From NCBI RefSeq assembly GCF_902833905.1, contig NZ_CADFGP010000067.1, positions 1-35,143 on the forward strand: 35,143 bases of DNA, given 5' to 3'. Both the position numbers and the translations under genes were made by a program. The notes beneath the pieces were generated by a model that was given only the letters and a program-made list of their open reading frames with translations, was not told where the DNA came from and searched no databases. Below, one piece after another: positions 26,102 through 34,327 of this stretch (its first letter is position 1; each line of letters opens with the position of its first letter). Source of the DNA: Paraburkholderia tuberum STM678 (GTDB taxonomy: Bacteria > Pseudomonadota > Gammaproteobacteria > Burkholderiales > Burkholderiaceae).

Positions 26102-26121
26102 CTAGACATAATGGTCGCTGC

Positions 26122-26229
26122 TGAGTGAAGACCGCAGGGGCCCGTCTCGGGTATCGTGGGTTGCGCACCGAAGTGTGCCGAGCCACATACGCCTGGGTGG
26201 GCCAGGCGCAGAACTTCAGGAGACGGGCC
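26122..26229 (+). ncRNA. Candidate IS110 guide (bridge) RNA in the left noncoding end
   Basis: The leader between the terminal repeat and the transposase start is strongly structured. GGCCCGTCTC (26139-26148) pairs perfectly with GAGACGGGCC (26220-26229) to close a domain. Inside it are GCGCAC-CGAA-GTGTGC (26163-26178, one G-T pair) and GCCTGG-GTGGG-CCAGGC (26191-26207). IS110 transposases are known to use a structured RNA from the noncoding element end to pair with donor and target DNA. This leader has suitable position and folding, but pairing to the flanks has not been demonstrated here. The 256-nt right noncoding end is the alternative location, used by the IS1111 subgroup. Confidence 0.35.
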
Positions 26230-27342
26230 ATGGACAAGATTATCAAGTTTTTTGTCGGATTGGACGTGCACAAGGACACCATCTCGATTGCGGTGTGCGA
26301 ACCCGGTCGGGAGCCTGCCCGGTTTGTCGGAACCATCCGTCACGACGTGGCGGCCGTGTTGAAGGTTCTGCGCAAGTACGGCGAAGCTGCACAGGTCAGT
26401 GTGGTATACGAGGCCGGGCCAACCGGCTATGGCTTGTATCGCGAGCTCACTGATCGTGGTTATCAGGTCGAGGTGATCGCTCCGTCGCTGATCCCACATC
26501 GAGGCGCAGACCGGATCAAGAACGACCGGCGCGACTGCCTGCGCCTGGCTGAACTGTCGCGTGCCGGCGAACTCAAGGCGATCTGGGTACCCGATGCCGC
26601 GCACGAAGCACTGCGCAATCTGTGGCGTGCCCGCGAAGATGCCGTGAACATGCGGCTCAAGGCGCGTCAGCAACTGAAGGCATTCCTCCTGCGCCATGGA
26701 CGTGTCTATCCCGGCAAGACAGCATGGAGCCGCATGCATCTGCGCTGGATTGCCGATCAGCGGTTTGAGCAATGCGCCGACCAACTGGCGTTTGCCGAAT
26801 ATCAGCATGCCGTCGAGGACACCCACGCTCGCGTGGAACGCCTCAGCGGTGCACTGGAGCACAGCGCACTAAGTGAACAGGTCGCATCGGTAGTAGCTGC
26901 ACTACGCGCCCTGCGCGGCATCGACACCGTCAGTGCCATCGGACTGGTAGCCGAGATCGGCGATATCGGGCGTTTTGCTACTGCCCGCCAGCTCATGGGC
27001 TACCTCGGACTGGTGCCCTCCGAGCATTCCAGCGGCGCCAGTGTGCGACGCGGTGCGATTACCAAGACCGGCAACGCGCACGCGCGTCGACTGCTTACCG
27101 AATCAGCCTGGAACTACCGGTTCGCACCACGCTTGAGCAACGAGCTGCGCACACGCCAGCGAGCGCTCGCGCAGCCAATCCGTGAACACGCCTGGAAGGC
27201 GCAGGTTCGCCTGTGCGCGAGGTTCCAGCGACTGCGTAGCCGCGGCGTCCAGGCCAACAAGGTATGCGTCGCCGTAGCGCGCGAACTGGCCGGCTTCGTC
27301 TGGGCGATCGCCCGCATGGCACCGTCTTGCGCGCCGCACTGA
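26230..27342 (+). CDS. IS110-family transposase
   Basis: A 370-residue DEDD transposase. The N-terminal RuvC-like domain starts FVGLDVHKDTISIAV (first aspartate), with an acidic residue in VVYEAGPTGYG and the aspartate pair in KNDRRDC. The C-terminal Transposase_20 domain contains LRGIDTVSAIGLVAEIGDIG, MGYLGLVPSEHSSG with the serine region, and RRGAITKTGNAHARRLLTE. The ATG at 26230 was chosen because it gives the standard IS110 N-terminus; a longer frame to 26125 would run through the structured leader. It appears intact and potentially active. Confidence 0.92.
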   Translation: MDKIIKFFVGLDVHKDTISIAVCEPGREPARFVGTIRHDVAAVLKVLRKYGEAAQVSVVYEAGPTGYGLYRELTDRGYQVEVIAPSLIPHRGADRIKNDRRDCLRLAELSRAGELKAIWVPDAAHEALRNLWRAREDAVNMRLKARQQLKAFLLRHGRVYPGKTAWSRMHLRWIADQRFEQCADQLAFAEYQHAVEDTHARVERLSGALEHSALSEQVASVVAALRALRGIDTVSAIGLVAEIGDIGRFATARQLMGYLGLVPSEHSSGASVRRGAITKTGNAHARRLLTESAWNYRFAPRLSNELRTRQRALAQPIREHAWKAQVRLCARFQRLRSRGVQANKVCVAVARELAGFVWAIARMAPSCAPH

Positions 27343-27598
27343 ATGACAGCAGGGCATCAAATAAAAGGGTAATCCGGCGATGCGGTACGGCTCACGATAG
27401 GAAGAATCCTCGTCGACACTACGTACAGAAGGCCTGCGGGCAACCTGCGTCACTAGAGCGAGGCAGCTTCCCTGACGGATCGATGCACGGTGGTAACCAA
27501 CCCACGGATATCAGTCTGATCCATCGTCGCTGCAACGGACTTGTGCCGCATCGTCCGATTACCCTTGGGATTCAATAACTGTTTCTCTTATTGACACG
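27343..27598. other. Right noncoding end of the IS110 element
   Basis: No gene is seen in these 256 bp between the transposase stop and the right inverted repeat. If this element belongs to the IS1111 subgroup, its guide RNA would lie here rather than in the left leader. I see no hairpin as compelling as those on the left. Confidence 0.45.
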
Positions 27599-28565
27599 CA
27601 GCGACCATATCAGTGTCCTGAGTTAAAAATTCATTGAATGATGCCGATCACGTACTAAAGTGTCCTGTGTAGCACTTGATACGCGGAGGCAACGATGAGT
27701 GGACGGTCCAAAGGGGAACTCGTGCTGAGCGATTCGGAGCGCGAAGACCTGCAAGCGCTGACGATGCGACGCAAGACCGCGCAGGCCCTGGCATTGCGGG
27801 CGCGCATCGTGTTGGCCTGTGCCGATGGCATGGACAACAAGACAGTTGCGGCGAAACAGCGGGTCACACAGCAAACGGTTTCGAAGTGGCGGGCGCGATT
27901 CGTGAGCCATCGTGTGGACGGCCTGCTTGATGCACCACGGCCCGGCGCACCGAGGACGATTGATGACGCGCGCGTCGATGCGGTCATCGCGAAGACGCTC
28001 GAGTCCGTGCCTGTCGGAGCGACTCACTGGAGCACGCGCACGATGGCTCGCGAAATGAAATTGTCGCAGACGGCGGTCACACGAATCTGGCGTGCTTTTG
28101 GCTTGCAACCGCATCGGCAGGAGACGTTCAAGCTCTCCAGCGATCCGATGTTCGTCGACAAGGTGCGGGATATCGTCGGGCTTTACCTGGACCCGCCGCT
28201 CAAGGCCATGGTGCTGTGCGTGGACGAGAAGAGCCAGATTCAGGCGCTCGATCGCACGCAACCCATGTTGCCGTTGGCACCCGGCATCCCTGAGCGACGT
28301 ACCCACGATTACATGCGCCACGGTACGACCACCCTGTTCGCGGCGCTGGACATCGCTACTGGTGAAGTAATCGGCGAGGTACATCGGCGCCATCGCAGCA
28401 GCGAATTTGTGCGCTTTCTGCGCACCATCGAAGCCAGCGTGCCGTCTTACCTGGAGGTGCATCTGGTAATGGACAACTATGGCACGCACAAAACGCCCTC
28501 GATCAAAGCCTGGTTCGCTCGTCATCCTCGCTTCCATGTTCACTTCACACCCACCTCGGCGTCGT

Positions 28566-28584
28566 GGCTTAACCAGGTCGAACG
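28566..28584. repeat. Left copy of 19-bp direct repeat flanking the IS50-like element
   Basis: GGCTTAACCAGGTCGAACG occurs here and again at 30059-30077, immediately outside the inverted repeats of the inserted element. One copy belongs to the IS630 gene. It is the target duplication, but it is about twice the 9 bp made by IS50 itself. Confidence 0.9.
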
Positions 28585-30058
28585 CATCTCGTTATACAGA
28601 AGTGGCGCAGTAGGAGACGTTTGTCCGAAAGCGCATTGAGCAATGAACATGCGTGATGGGGGTTGTTAACGGCCTGAATTTCGCGTTTACTCTCGACTTT
28701 TCGAATGCAGATTCGTAATGAGCCGGGAGCGTGGGTGGACGAGGAATTTGAAACATTGGATCTTGGTGACCCGCGGCGGGACCGTCGGGCGAAGGAATTG
28801 CTGAAGCGGTTTGCCGCGCGTCCCACTGCGAGTATTCCGGGTGCCTGTGAGGGCTGGGCCGAGACCATGGCGGCGTACCGCTTTCTGGGCAATGAGCACA
28901 TCGACTGGCGCGACATGATGCAGCCGCACTGGGAGCGCACCGCTGCGCGCATGGGCGAGTTACCGGTAGTCCTGTGCGTGGCTGACACAACGGAGCTGAA
29001 CTTCAACGGCCAGGACATCGAGGGGGCCGGCCCGCTCAGTTATGAAGCGCAGGTTGGCATGTATCTTCACGCGACCTATGCGGTCACACCGGATCGCGAG
29101 GCGCTGGGTGTCATGAACGCCTGGATGTGGGCACGCGAGCCGCGCGACGAAAACGGCCAGCGTGGCGGCGTGTGCGAGAGCGTTCGATGGATCGAAAGTT
29201 ATGAGATCGTGGCGCAGCAGGCAGCAACCCTGCCGGGCACGCGGCTGGTATATGTGGCCGATCGCGAGGGTGATATCGCGGCGCTCATGCAGCGTGCGCA
29301 GGAGTTGGGCGAACCGGCCGACTGGCTGATCCGCTCCCAGCACAACCGCGCACTCAAGGATGAAGCAAAACTGTGGGAAACGGTACACGCGAGCGAGGTG
29401 CTCGGTCATATCAGCTTCGTGCTGCCCGGGCGGGGTGGCCAGAAGGCGCGTGAAGTGAAGCAGGAGCTGCGTGCACAGCGCGTGACGTTACCCGGGCGCG
29501 GCGGCGTCGAGCTGAGCTGCATTGAGGCATGTGAAGTGGATGCGCCCACTGACGTGAAGCCCGTCGTCTGGCGCCTGCTGAGCAACCGCGAAGTGCACGA
29601 TACACATGCGCTCACCGAACTGATCGACTGGTACCGCGCGAGGTGGGAGATCGAGATGTTCTTCAACGTGCTGAAGAACGCCTGCCGGGTTGAAACGTTG
29701 CAGCTCTCGCAGATGGAGCGCGTGGAGAAGGCGCTTGTGCTGTATATGGTGGTGTCCTGGCGTATCGCACGGCTTATGCGGCTGGGCAGGACCTGCCCGG
29801 AGCTGGATGCTTCGCTGTTCTTTGAGGCTGACGAGATACACGGCGCTCACGTGCTCTCCAAGAAACCCCGCCCGAAAAAGCCACCGACGCTTAACCAGAT
29901 GATACGGATGATTGCATCACTGGGCGGATTCCTCGGACGCAAGGGTGATGGTGAACCCGGCGCGAAGACACTGTGGATTGGCATGCAGCGTGTCATGGAT
30001 GCGGTGATCACCATCCAGATCCTGCGCGACGGCTACGATACTTCTGTATAAGGAGATG
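28585..30058 (+). mobile_element. IS50-like IS4-family insertion sequence
   Basis: A 1474-bp element with 19-bp terminal inverted repeats. The left end is CATCTCGTTATACAGAAGT and the right end read inward is CATCTCCTTATACAGAAGT (18/19). They closely resemble the Tn5/IS50 outer end CTGACTCTTATACACAAGT, including the TTATACA and AAGT blocks. It holds one transposase gene whose stop codon falls inside the right repeat. It interrupts the IS630 transposase gene and is flanked by a 19-bp direct repeat. It appears complete. Confidence 0.92.
28705..30051 (+). CDS. IS4-family transposase, IS50/Tn5 type
   Basis: A 448-residue DDE transposase resembling Tn5 Tnp (476). Order of features: N-terminal DNA-binding region WVDEEFETLDLGDPRRDRRA, EGWAETMAAYRFLGNE, first aspartate in CVADTTELNFNGQ, second in YVADREGDIAALM, and the Y-x-x-R-W-x-I-E motif in YRARWEIEMFFNVLKNACR with the third catalytic residue. 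GGYKI-type spacing and the C-terminal helices look intact. The ATG at 28705 follows a 100-bp leader inside the element, and TAA at 30049-30051 lies within the right repeat. It is likely functional. Confidence 0.93.
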   Translation: MQIRNEPGAWVDEEFETLDLGDPRRDRRAKELLKRFAARPTASIPGACEGWAETMAAYRFLGNEHIDWRDMMQPHWERTAARMGELPVVLCVADTTELNFNGQDIEGAGPLSYEAQVGMYLHATYAVTPDREALGVMNAWMWAREPRDENGQRGGVCESVRWIESYEIVAQQAATLPGTRLVYVADREGDIAALMQRAQELGEPADWLIRSQHNRALKDEAKLWETVHASEVLGHISFVLPGRGGQKAREVKQELRAQRVTLPGRGGVELSCIEACEVDAPTDVKPVVWRLLSNREVHDTHALTELIDWYRARWEIEMFFNVLKNACRVETLQLSQMERVEKALVLYMVVSWRIARLMRLGRTCPELDASLFFEADEIHGAHVLSKKPRPKKPPTLNQMIRMIASLGGFLGRKGDGEPGAKTLWIGMQRVMDAVITIQILRDGYDTSV

Positions 30059-30077
30059 GGCTTAACCAGGTCGAACG
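30059..30077. repeat. Right copy of 19-bp direct repeat flanking the IS50-like element
   Basis: Exact second copy of GGCTTAACCAGGTCGAACG (first copy 28566-28584). Immediately after it the IS630 reading frame resumes (ATGGTTTGCC). Confidence 0.9.
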
Positions 30078-30278
30078 ATGGTTTGCCGCGCTCACTGAAA
30101 AATACCTTCGACGCGGTACGCATCGGTCGACACGTCAACTCGAAGACGCGATCCGTCATTATCTGGATGTCTATAACGCGAACCCCAAACCGTTTGTCTG
30201 GAGCAAGTCGGCCGATGAGATCCTGGCCAGCCTCGAACGGTTTTGTGTGCGCGTCCGCAAGGCTGCGGCAGGAGCATC

Positions 30279-30521
30279 ATGAATATCAATACCGACGCAA
30301 TTGATGAAGTTTCCCTCGCGCTCCTCTACCTGACCCTGCATGACCGATACCGTGCATGGAAGGGCTTCGACTGGGATGTGCTGAACCGGCTCCATGAACG
30401 AGGCCTCATCGAAGACCCAGTCAACAAGACGAAGTCCGTGATCTTTACGGAAGAAGGACTGCGCGAGTCCGAGCGACTTTTTAATCAGCACTTTGTCATT
30501 CCGGAAAGAACAGAGAATTGA
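30279..30521 (+). CDS. Small IS630-associated protein (DUF6429-like)
   Basis: An 80-residue protein, MNINTDAIDEVSLALLYLTL followed by HDRYRAWKGFDWDVLNRLHE and then RGLIEDPVNKTKSVIFTEEG. Its ATG overlaps the IS630 transposase stop (ATGA), so it was made by coupled translation, and it lies inside the inverted repeats. I recognise it as the DUF6429 type that often follows IS630 transposases. It has a probable winged-helix-like shape: helix, L-x-x-L-x-x-R-G-L-I, then FTEEG. Function is unknown; an accessory or regulatory role in transposition is only a guess. A longer frame from 30243 overlaps the transposase and was rejected. With the transposase gene split, its translation may be reduced. Confidence 0.75.
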   Translation: MNINTDAIDEVSLALLYLTLHDRYRAWKGFDWDVLNRLHERGLIEDPVNKTKSVIFTEEGLRESERLFNQHFVIPERTEN

Positions 30522-30782
30522 TTCAACGAACTTCTAACTCAGGACACTAGCGGGCCTTCCGCCGCCCTTCGGAGCGGCCGGGGTTAAAGTGAGTTTGCCA
30601 AGCACTTTGACCGGAAGGAGGTTCACCATGAACTATAGTGGCATTGACCTGCATTCGAACAACAGCATGGTTACCGTGATCGATGAAACGGACCGGATCG
30701 TGGCTCAAAGGCGCCTGCCCAACGACCTGACGAAGATCCTGGATTTCCTTGCGCCGTGGAAAGACGGGCTTGCTGGCGTCGT

Positions 30783-30795
30783 GGTCGAGTCGACC
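30783..30795. repeat. Near-palindromic target site at the left RIT junction
   Basis: GGTCGAGTCGACC has perfect 6-bp arms around one central base and directly abuts the left end of the RIT element. It is native IS110 coding sequence, so it marks the chosen insertion site. A single case cannot show whether the symmetry matters. Confidence 0.5.
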
Positions 30796-30829
30796 TTTTA
30801 TGGACGCCCCGGAATTATGCACGGTTTGT
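30796..30829. repeat. RIT left 34-bp inverted repeat
   Basis: Begins TTTTATGGACGCCCCGG and ends GCACGGTTTGT. Compared with the right repeat, only the fifteenth position differs (C here, G there). It also gives the broken IS110 frame its false ending and stop. Confidence 0.95.
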
Positions 30830-30960
30830 AGTTGAGGACAACGGAGCGCGCGGCGTGGGTGCCGATATGAATCGAAGTACGGGACCGTGCCGCGCGAGCT
30901 TTTGAATTCCTGAGCATTGCTGGGCCAACCGATCCGATCACTTCACGCGGCCGAGCATAA
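30830..30960. other. RIT left noncoding end
   Basis: About 130 bp between the left inverted repeat and the ritC stop. It contains an imperfect long-range inverted repeat (CGCGCGGC near 30850 with GCCGCGCG near 30890) that could terminate the rit transcript. No gene is seen. Confidence 0.4.
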
Positions 30961-31968
30961 TCACAAGCCCTCGAGAAACTGCAGCACGCGGTCGGTGGGC
31001 CGGTAGCGCCGTTGCCTGCTGTGGGGCAATTGAAGCGTACTGAGGGCTCTTTCCTTCATTGCCAGGTCTGCCTCTATGTACATGTGCGCGGTCGCTGGGT
31101 TCTCGTGACCCAGCCACAGCGCAATGACCGTGAGGTCAACGCCAGCCTGAAGCAGGTGCATGGCAGTCGCGTGCCGGACCAGGTGCGGTGAGATGCGTTG
31201 GCCCTTGAGTCCCGCGCAATCAGTTTCCACAGCCTGGTAGGCGAGGTTAAGGCGATCGGTTATTCCGGTTCGCGTCATCGGTCCGCCTGAACGATTTGGA
31301 AAGAGCCACTGTCCGGGTGAAGCGCCAATTTGCCGAAGCCAGAGCCGGATCCGGCTTGCGGTGCTGCGCCAGAGCGGGACCACACGTTCTTTGCGGCCCT
31401 TACCGTGAAGACGTACAGAAGGGCTTCGATCCAGATCGACGTCGCCAACGCGTATGCCGATAAGTTCGGATACCCGAGCGCCGGTGTTATAGAGAGTCGC
31501 CAACATCACGCGATCGCGCTGGCCGCACCATGTGTTGGGGTTGGGTGCATCGAGCAAGGCGCATATTTCTTCTCGGGAGAGGAAGCGGACCAGCGGGCGC
31601 TCGTAACGCTTCATCGGGATCGCGAGCACCTGTTGAATCGTGCCGAGCGATTCTGGTACTCGGGACGCAGCATAGTGCAGAAACGAGCGAATGGCGGCAA
31701 GCCGGAGGTTGCGGCTGCGGATGCTGTTTTGGCGAACCACTTCGAGATGGTTGAGGAAGTCGAGAACCAGTGGTGCATCAATATCGCTGAGTTCCAGGCG
31801 TTCAGGTTTCCGATGCAATCGCTGTTCGGTGAATTCGAGAAGCAGCCTCATAGTGTCGCGGTAAGCGGCCACCGTTCGCGGGCTGGCGTTACGCTGCTGT
31901 ATCAGGCGCTCCATAAAGAACTGCTGCAGCAATTGCGCAAACGTCGGTGATGAGTTCAGGTCAAGCAT
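30961..31968 (-). CDS. ritC: Tyrosine recombinase RitC (third of trio)
   Basis: A 335-residue tyrosine recombinase. An N-terminal SAM-like core-binding domain (FAQLLQQFFMERL, then ASPRTVAAYRDTMRLLLEFT) is followed by the catalytic domain with R in TLYNTGARVSELIGI, HLVRH in RISPHLVRHATAMHLL, H in LGHENPATAHMY and the nucleophile Y in that segment. All catalytic residues are present. AAGGAGG lies 5 bases before the ATG at 31968, and the start overlaps the ritB stop by 8 bp. It is the most XerC/phage-integrase-like of the three. Confidence 0.92.
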   Translation of the reverse strand: MLDLNSSPTFAQLLQQFFMERLIQQRNASPRTVAAYRDTMRLLLEFTEQRLHRKPERLELSDIDAPLVLDFLNHLEVVRQNSIRSRNLRLAAIRSFLHYAASRVPESLGTIQQVLAIPMKRYERPLVRFLSREEICALLDAPNPNTWCGQRDRVMLATLYNTGARVSELIGIRVGDVDLDRSPSVRLHGKGRKERVVPLWRSTASRIRLWLRQIGASPGQWLFPNRSGGPMTRTGITDRLNLAYQAVETDCAGLKGQRISPHLVRHATAMHLLQAGVDLTVIALWLGHENPATAHMYIEADLAMKERALSTLQLPHSRQRRYRPTDRVLQFLEGL

Positions 31969-32911
31969 GATTGCCTCCTTGAACGAAGTGCTCGAAGCGA
32001 TCGCCTGCGATGGTCATCAGCTCAGGTATTGCCGTTATGTACCAGAACGTATCGGTGACCTGGGTATGTCCGACATAGGTGGAAAGCACCAGCATCGCAT
32101 TACCGACATCGATCCCCTCCTGATACCAGCCGATAAGACGGCGGCAGATAAAGCTGTGCCTCAGATCGTGGATGCGCGGGTGCGGGTGACCTCCTCGGGC
32201 CTGCCATCCGAGCTGTGCTCGAAGACGGGCGAAGGCATATGCGATCTGACGATAGTTCACTGGCCTCCCGCGGTCTGACACGAAGAACGCGTCGGTCGTC
32301 GACGCGGGCAGCCTTTTATCCCGAATACACACATAGGTACGGAGGGCTTCGGTGGTGGTCGGATGTAGAGGAACCTGGCGGGCTTTCCGAAACTTGCTCT
32401 GACGGATCGTGAGCAGGCCGCGTTCCAAGTCCACGTCCGATCGCCGAAAGTCCAACGCCTCCGAGATACGCAAACCCGTGGCCGCAAGCAGACCGAAGAC
32501 GGTTTCACAGGTAACTGGACGCAGGCTGCCGGCGGGCGGAAGTCGTCGCGCAGTATCCAGCAACGCGTCGATCTCCTCCTCCGAGTAGATATGCGGGGTC
32601 AACCGTCGATGTCCTGGTCCACAGAGTCCTGGCGATGCAATTTCGGTGGCGGGATCAAACTGCAGGCGATACTTGGCGAACGGGCTCAAGATTCTTAGCC
32701 GACCTGCTCTCGTGGTGGCTGTCGTGCGGCTGGACGAACAGGCCCAACGCAAGGCCAGTTCTTCCGTGATCGGACCGCGGTGACCGATTTGATCGGCGAA
32801 GCGTGCAAAGCACAGCAGCCGCCTTTCCTCACTCTCCAAAGCGAAGCCGAGTCGCCGGCGGCATTCGAGATAGTCCTCGACCAGGGACACCATGGTAGTG
32901 GCGCGCTTCAT
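31961..32911 (-). CDS. ritB: Tyrosine recombinase RitB (second of trio)
   Basis: A 316-residue tyrosine recombinase. MKRATTMVSLVEDYLECRRR opens the core-binding domain; the catalytic residues are R in LAATGLRISEALDF, HDLRH in RIHDLRHSFICRRL, H in YVGHTQVTDTFWY, and a tyrosine in FWYITA as nucleophile. The ATG at 32911 overlaps the ritA stop (ATGA) with GGGGAG six bases upstream; longer frames overlap ritA and were rejected. Trios of this kind (as in Tn554 and RIT elements) act together, but the role of each member is not settled. Confidence 0.92.
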   Translation of the reverse strand: MKRATTMVSLVEDYLECRRRLGFALESEERRLLCFARFADQIGHRGPITEELALRWACSSSRTTATTRAGRLRILSPFAKYRLQFDPATEIASPGLCGPGHRRLTPHIYSEEEIDALLDTARRLPPAGSLRPVTCETVFGLLAATGLRISEALDFRRSDVDLERGLLTIRQSKFRKARQVPLHPTTTEALRTYVCIRDKRLPASTTDAFFVSDRGRPVNYRQIAYAFARLRAQLGWQARGGHPHPRIHDLRHSFICRRLIGWYQEGIDVGNAMLVLSTYVGHTQVTDTFWYITAIPELMTIAGDRFEHFVQGGNHA

Positions 32912-34167
32912 GTGCGTCTCCCCGGCCATGGCAAGGCAACGGTGTTGAGCCTGGGTAGATCGACTTTGACATAGATGGTCGTCGTGTTGACGTTGCGGTG
33001 GCGCAGTAGATCGGCGATGTCTTTGAGACTTGCCCCTTCCCTGAGTAGCCTTGATGCGACCGAATGGCGTAGCACATGGGTTCCGGTCCACCGCTGAGCG
33101 AGGCTACACCGGGCGTAGGCACAGCGTACGGCATTACGCACCAGGCTGGGCCCCACCGGTTCATCGCGCGGAGCGCGGTGCCGCACAAACAGTGCGCGGC
33201 TTTCCGTTCGCGGGCGCCCGAAGCGCAAATAGTCAGCGATCGCGCGCCCCGTCTCCAAAGGCAACGGCAGAAGTGTTGTGCGCTTTGCCTTCGCTTTGGC
33301 AATCCGGAGCGTCCCTTCTCGCCAATTCAAGTCATCGAGCTGGATAAAAGCCACTTCGCTCGCCCGCAGGCCCAGGTCCACCAGACAGCGAATGATCGCG
33401 TAGTCACGTCGGCCGGTTGGACACGTATGATCGAAGGAATTCACAAGCCCCGCCAGTTCTGAATCGGTAAGAGAATCCGGTAACGCCGCTAGACGCCAGT
33501 AAGCGACTCTTGGGACTGCGGCAATCAGGGGTTCGGTAGGTTGTCCGTGTATGCGACGGAAACGCAAATAACTCCGCAGACAGTCGCCAATGATTCCTGC
33601 TGTCCGGGGTTGGCAGCCCGCGGCGCGATCAGTCACGAATCGACAGATCTCATCTGGCTTGAGGCATTCAAGCGCAAGCGGCCCCCAGCCAAATCGGGCA
33701 ATGAGGAATTCACGGACGTAGCGCAGACGGTAGAGACGCGTTGCTGGTGCTAGCCCCTGCACATCCTGAAGATAAGCGTCAAAGAGCCGAAGTTCTTCAC
33801 TTATGAAACTGGAAACCGGCGCTGATGTCGAGGGAATGATTCCCTCCGAGCGCAGCATGTGAAGCAGATGACGCAGCGCGCGGCGAAGGTTTGCGGGGGT
33901 GCGGGGACGTGGCTTGCTGCAGTGGCAGACGGGAAGGTGCTCCGTGAGAAAGCGATGCAGCACCGTCTCGTCGATGTGATTGATAGCGATGCGTCGCGCA
34001 GTCAACCACCGTCCGAAGTGGGAGGCGCATTGCAGATAGTTCTCTTTAGTAATACCCGCATATCCGTGACGCCCCAAGTAGTCGGTGAAATTCCCGACGA
34101 CGGGTCCAAGTGCGCCGTACCGCGCGCGATTGCACACGACAACTTCAGAAACGACTGGCGTGATCAT
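32908..34167 (-). CDS. ritA: Tyrosine recombinase RitA (first of trio)
   Basis: A 419-residue tyrosine recombinase, the longest of the three with an extended N-terminal region (HGYAGITKENYLQCASHFGR, then LLHMLRSEGIIP). Catalytic residues: R in LVDLGLRASEVAFIQ, HVLRH in TGTHVLRHSVASRLL, H in LLRHRNVNTTTIYV and the nucleophile Y there. The ATG at 34167 has AGGAG eight bases upstream; the longer frame to 34227 has no ribosome site. It is the first gene of the operon, with its promoter probably in the 126 bp between here and the right inverted repeat. Confidence 0.92.
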   Translation of the reverse strand: MITPVVSEVVVCNRARYGALGPVVGNFTDYLGRHGYAGITKENYLQCASHFGRWLTARRIAINHIDETVLHRFLTEHLPVCHCSKPRPRTPANLRRALRHLLHMLRSEGIIPSTSAPVSSFISEELRLFDAYLQDVQGLAPATRLYRLRYVREFLIARFGWGPLALECLKPDEICRFVTDRAAGCQPRTAGIIGDCLRSYLRFRRIHGQPTEPLIAAVPRVAYWRLAALPDSLTDSELAGLVNSFDHTCPTGRRDYAIIRCLVDLGLRASEVAFIQLDDLNWREGTLRIAKAKAKRTTLLPLPLETGRAIADYLRFGRPRTESRALFVRHRAPRDEPVGPSLVRNAVRCAYARCSLAQRWTGTHVLRHSVASRLLREGASLKDIADLLRHRNVNTTTIYVKVDLPRLNTVALPWPGRRT

Positions 34168-34293
34168 GATCGCTCTCCTGAGAGATGGCGATGAAGCCAT
34201 CTGGGAAGAGCAGTATCTGTTATGCAAGGTTGGCCGATGGTGAGGCGCTACCTGGCACCCAGAGGAATTGGGCGTCGCACCTCAGCATGACCG

Positions 34294-34327
34294 ACAAACC
34301 GTGCATAATTCCCGGGCGTCCATAAAA
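34294..34327. repeat. RIT right 34-bp inverted repeat
   Basis: Runs from ACAAACCGTGCATAATTCCC to CGTCCATAAAA and is the reverse complement of 30796-30829 with one difference. Its last base is shared with the adjacent 30-bp palindrome. Confidence 0.95.

Larger units (their letters stand above)
26111..27612 (+). mobile_element. IS110-family element, apparently complete
   Basis: The single transposase gene (26230-27342) is flanked by noncoding ends of about 119 bp (left) and 270 bp (right). ATGGTCGCTG at 26111-26120 is repeated in inverted orientation as CAGCGACCAT at 27599-27608, marking likely terminal or subterminal repeats. The right end stops within 4 bp of an IS630 end (27613). The left end follows TA at 26109-26110, the dinucleotide that IS630 elements duplicate, so this element probably inserted at the tip of the IS630. 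The exact ends are uncertain by a few bases because IS110 elements make no clear target duplication. Confidence 0.7.
27695..30282 (+). pseudogene. IS630-family transposase gene split by an insertion
   Basis: The first part (27695-28584) encodes an N-terminal HTH (TVAAKQRVTQQTVSKWRARF), the DDE domain with LCVDEKSQIQALDRTQP and VMDNYGTHK, and NQVE holding the third acidic residue. The second part (30078-30282) continues directly with WFAALTEKYLRRG through NPKPFVWSKSADEIL. Removing the insertion and one copy of the 19-bp repeat restores a single 364-residue frame with no other damage, so the gene was intact when hit. The left fragment would read 15 to 20 foreign codons to a stop at 28637-28639 and lose the last 67 residues. 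GGAGG lies 5 bases before the ATG. Confidence 0.93.
27613..30547 (+). mobile_element. IS630-family element interrupted by an IS50-like element
   Basis: The left end GTGTCCTGAGTTAAAAATTC and the right end, read inward, GTGTCCTGAGTTAGAAGTTC are inverted repeats that stay similar for about 28 bases. The right end is followed by TA (30548-30549), the IS630 target dinucleotide; the left end is preceded by CA, probably because an IS110 element inserted there. It carries the transposase gene and a small partner gene. Without the internal insertion the element would be about 1.44 kb. Confidence 0.85.

Noticed and set aside
30628..30831. A small intact 67-residue protein
   Set aside because: Its last 11 codons come from the RIT terminal repeat; it is the 5' fragment of a split IS110 transposase gene.
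30961..34167. Integron integrase or phage integration module
   Set aside because: Three overlapping tyrosine recombinases with paired 34-bp inverted repeats and no attC sites, cassettes or phage genes match a RIT element.
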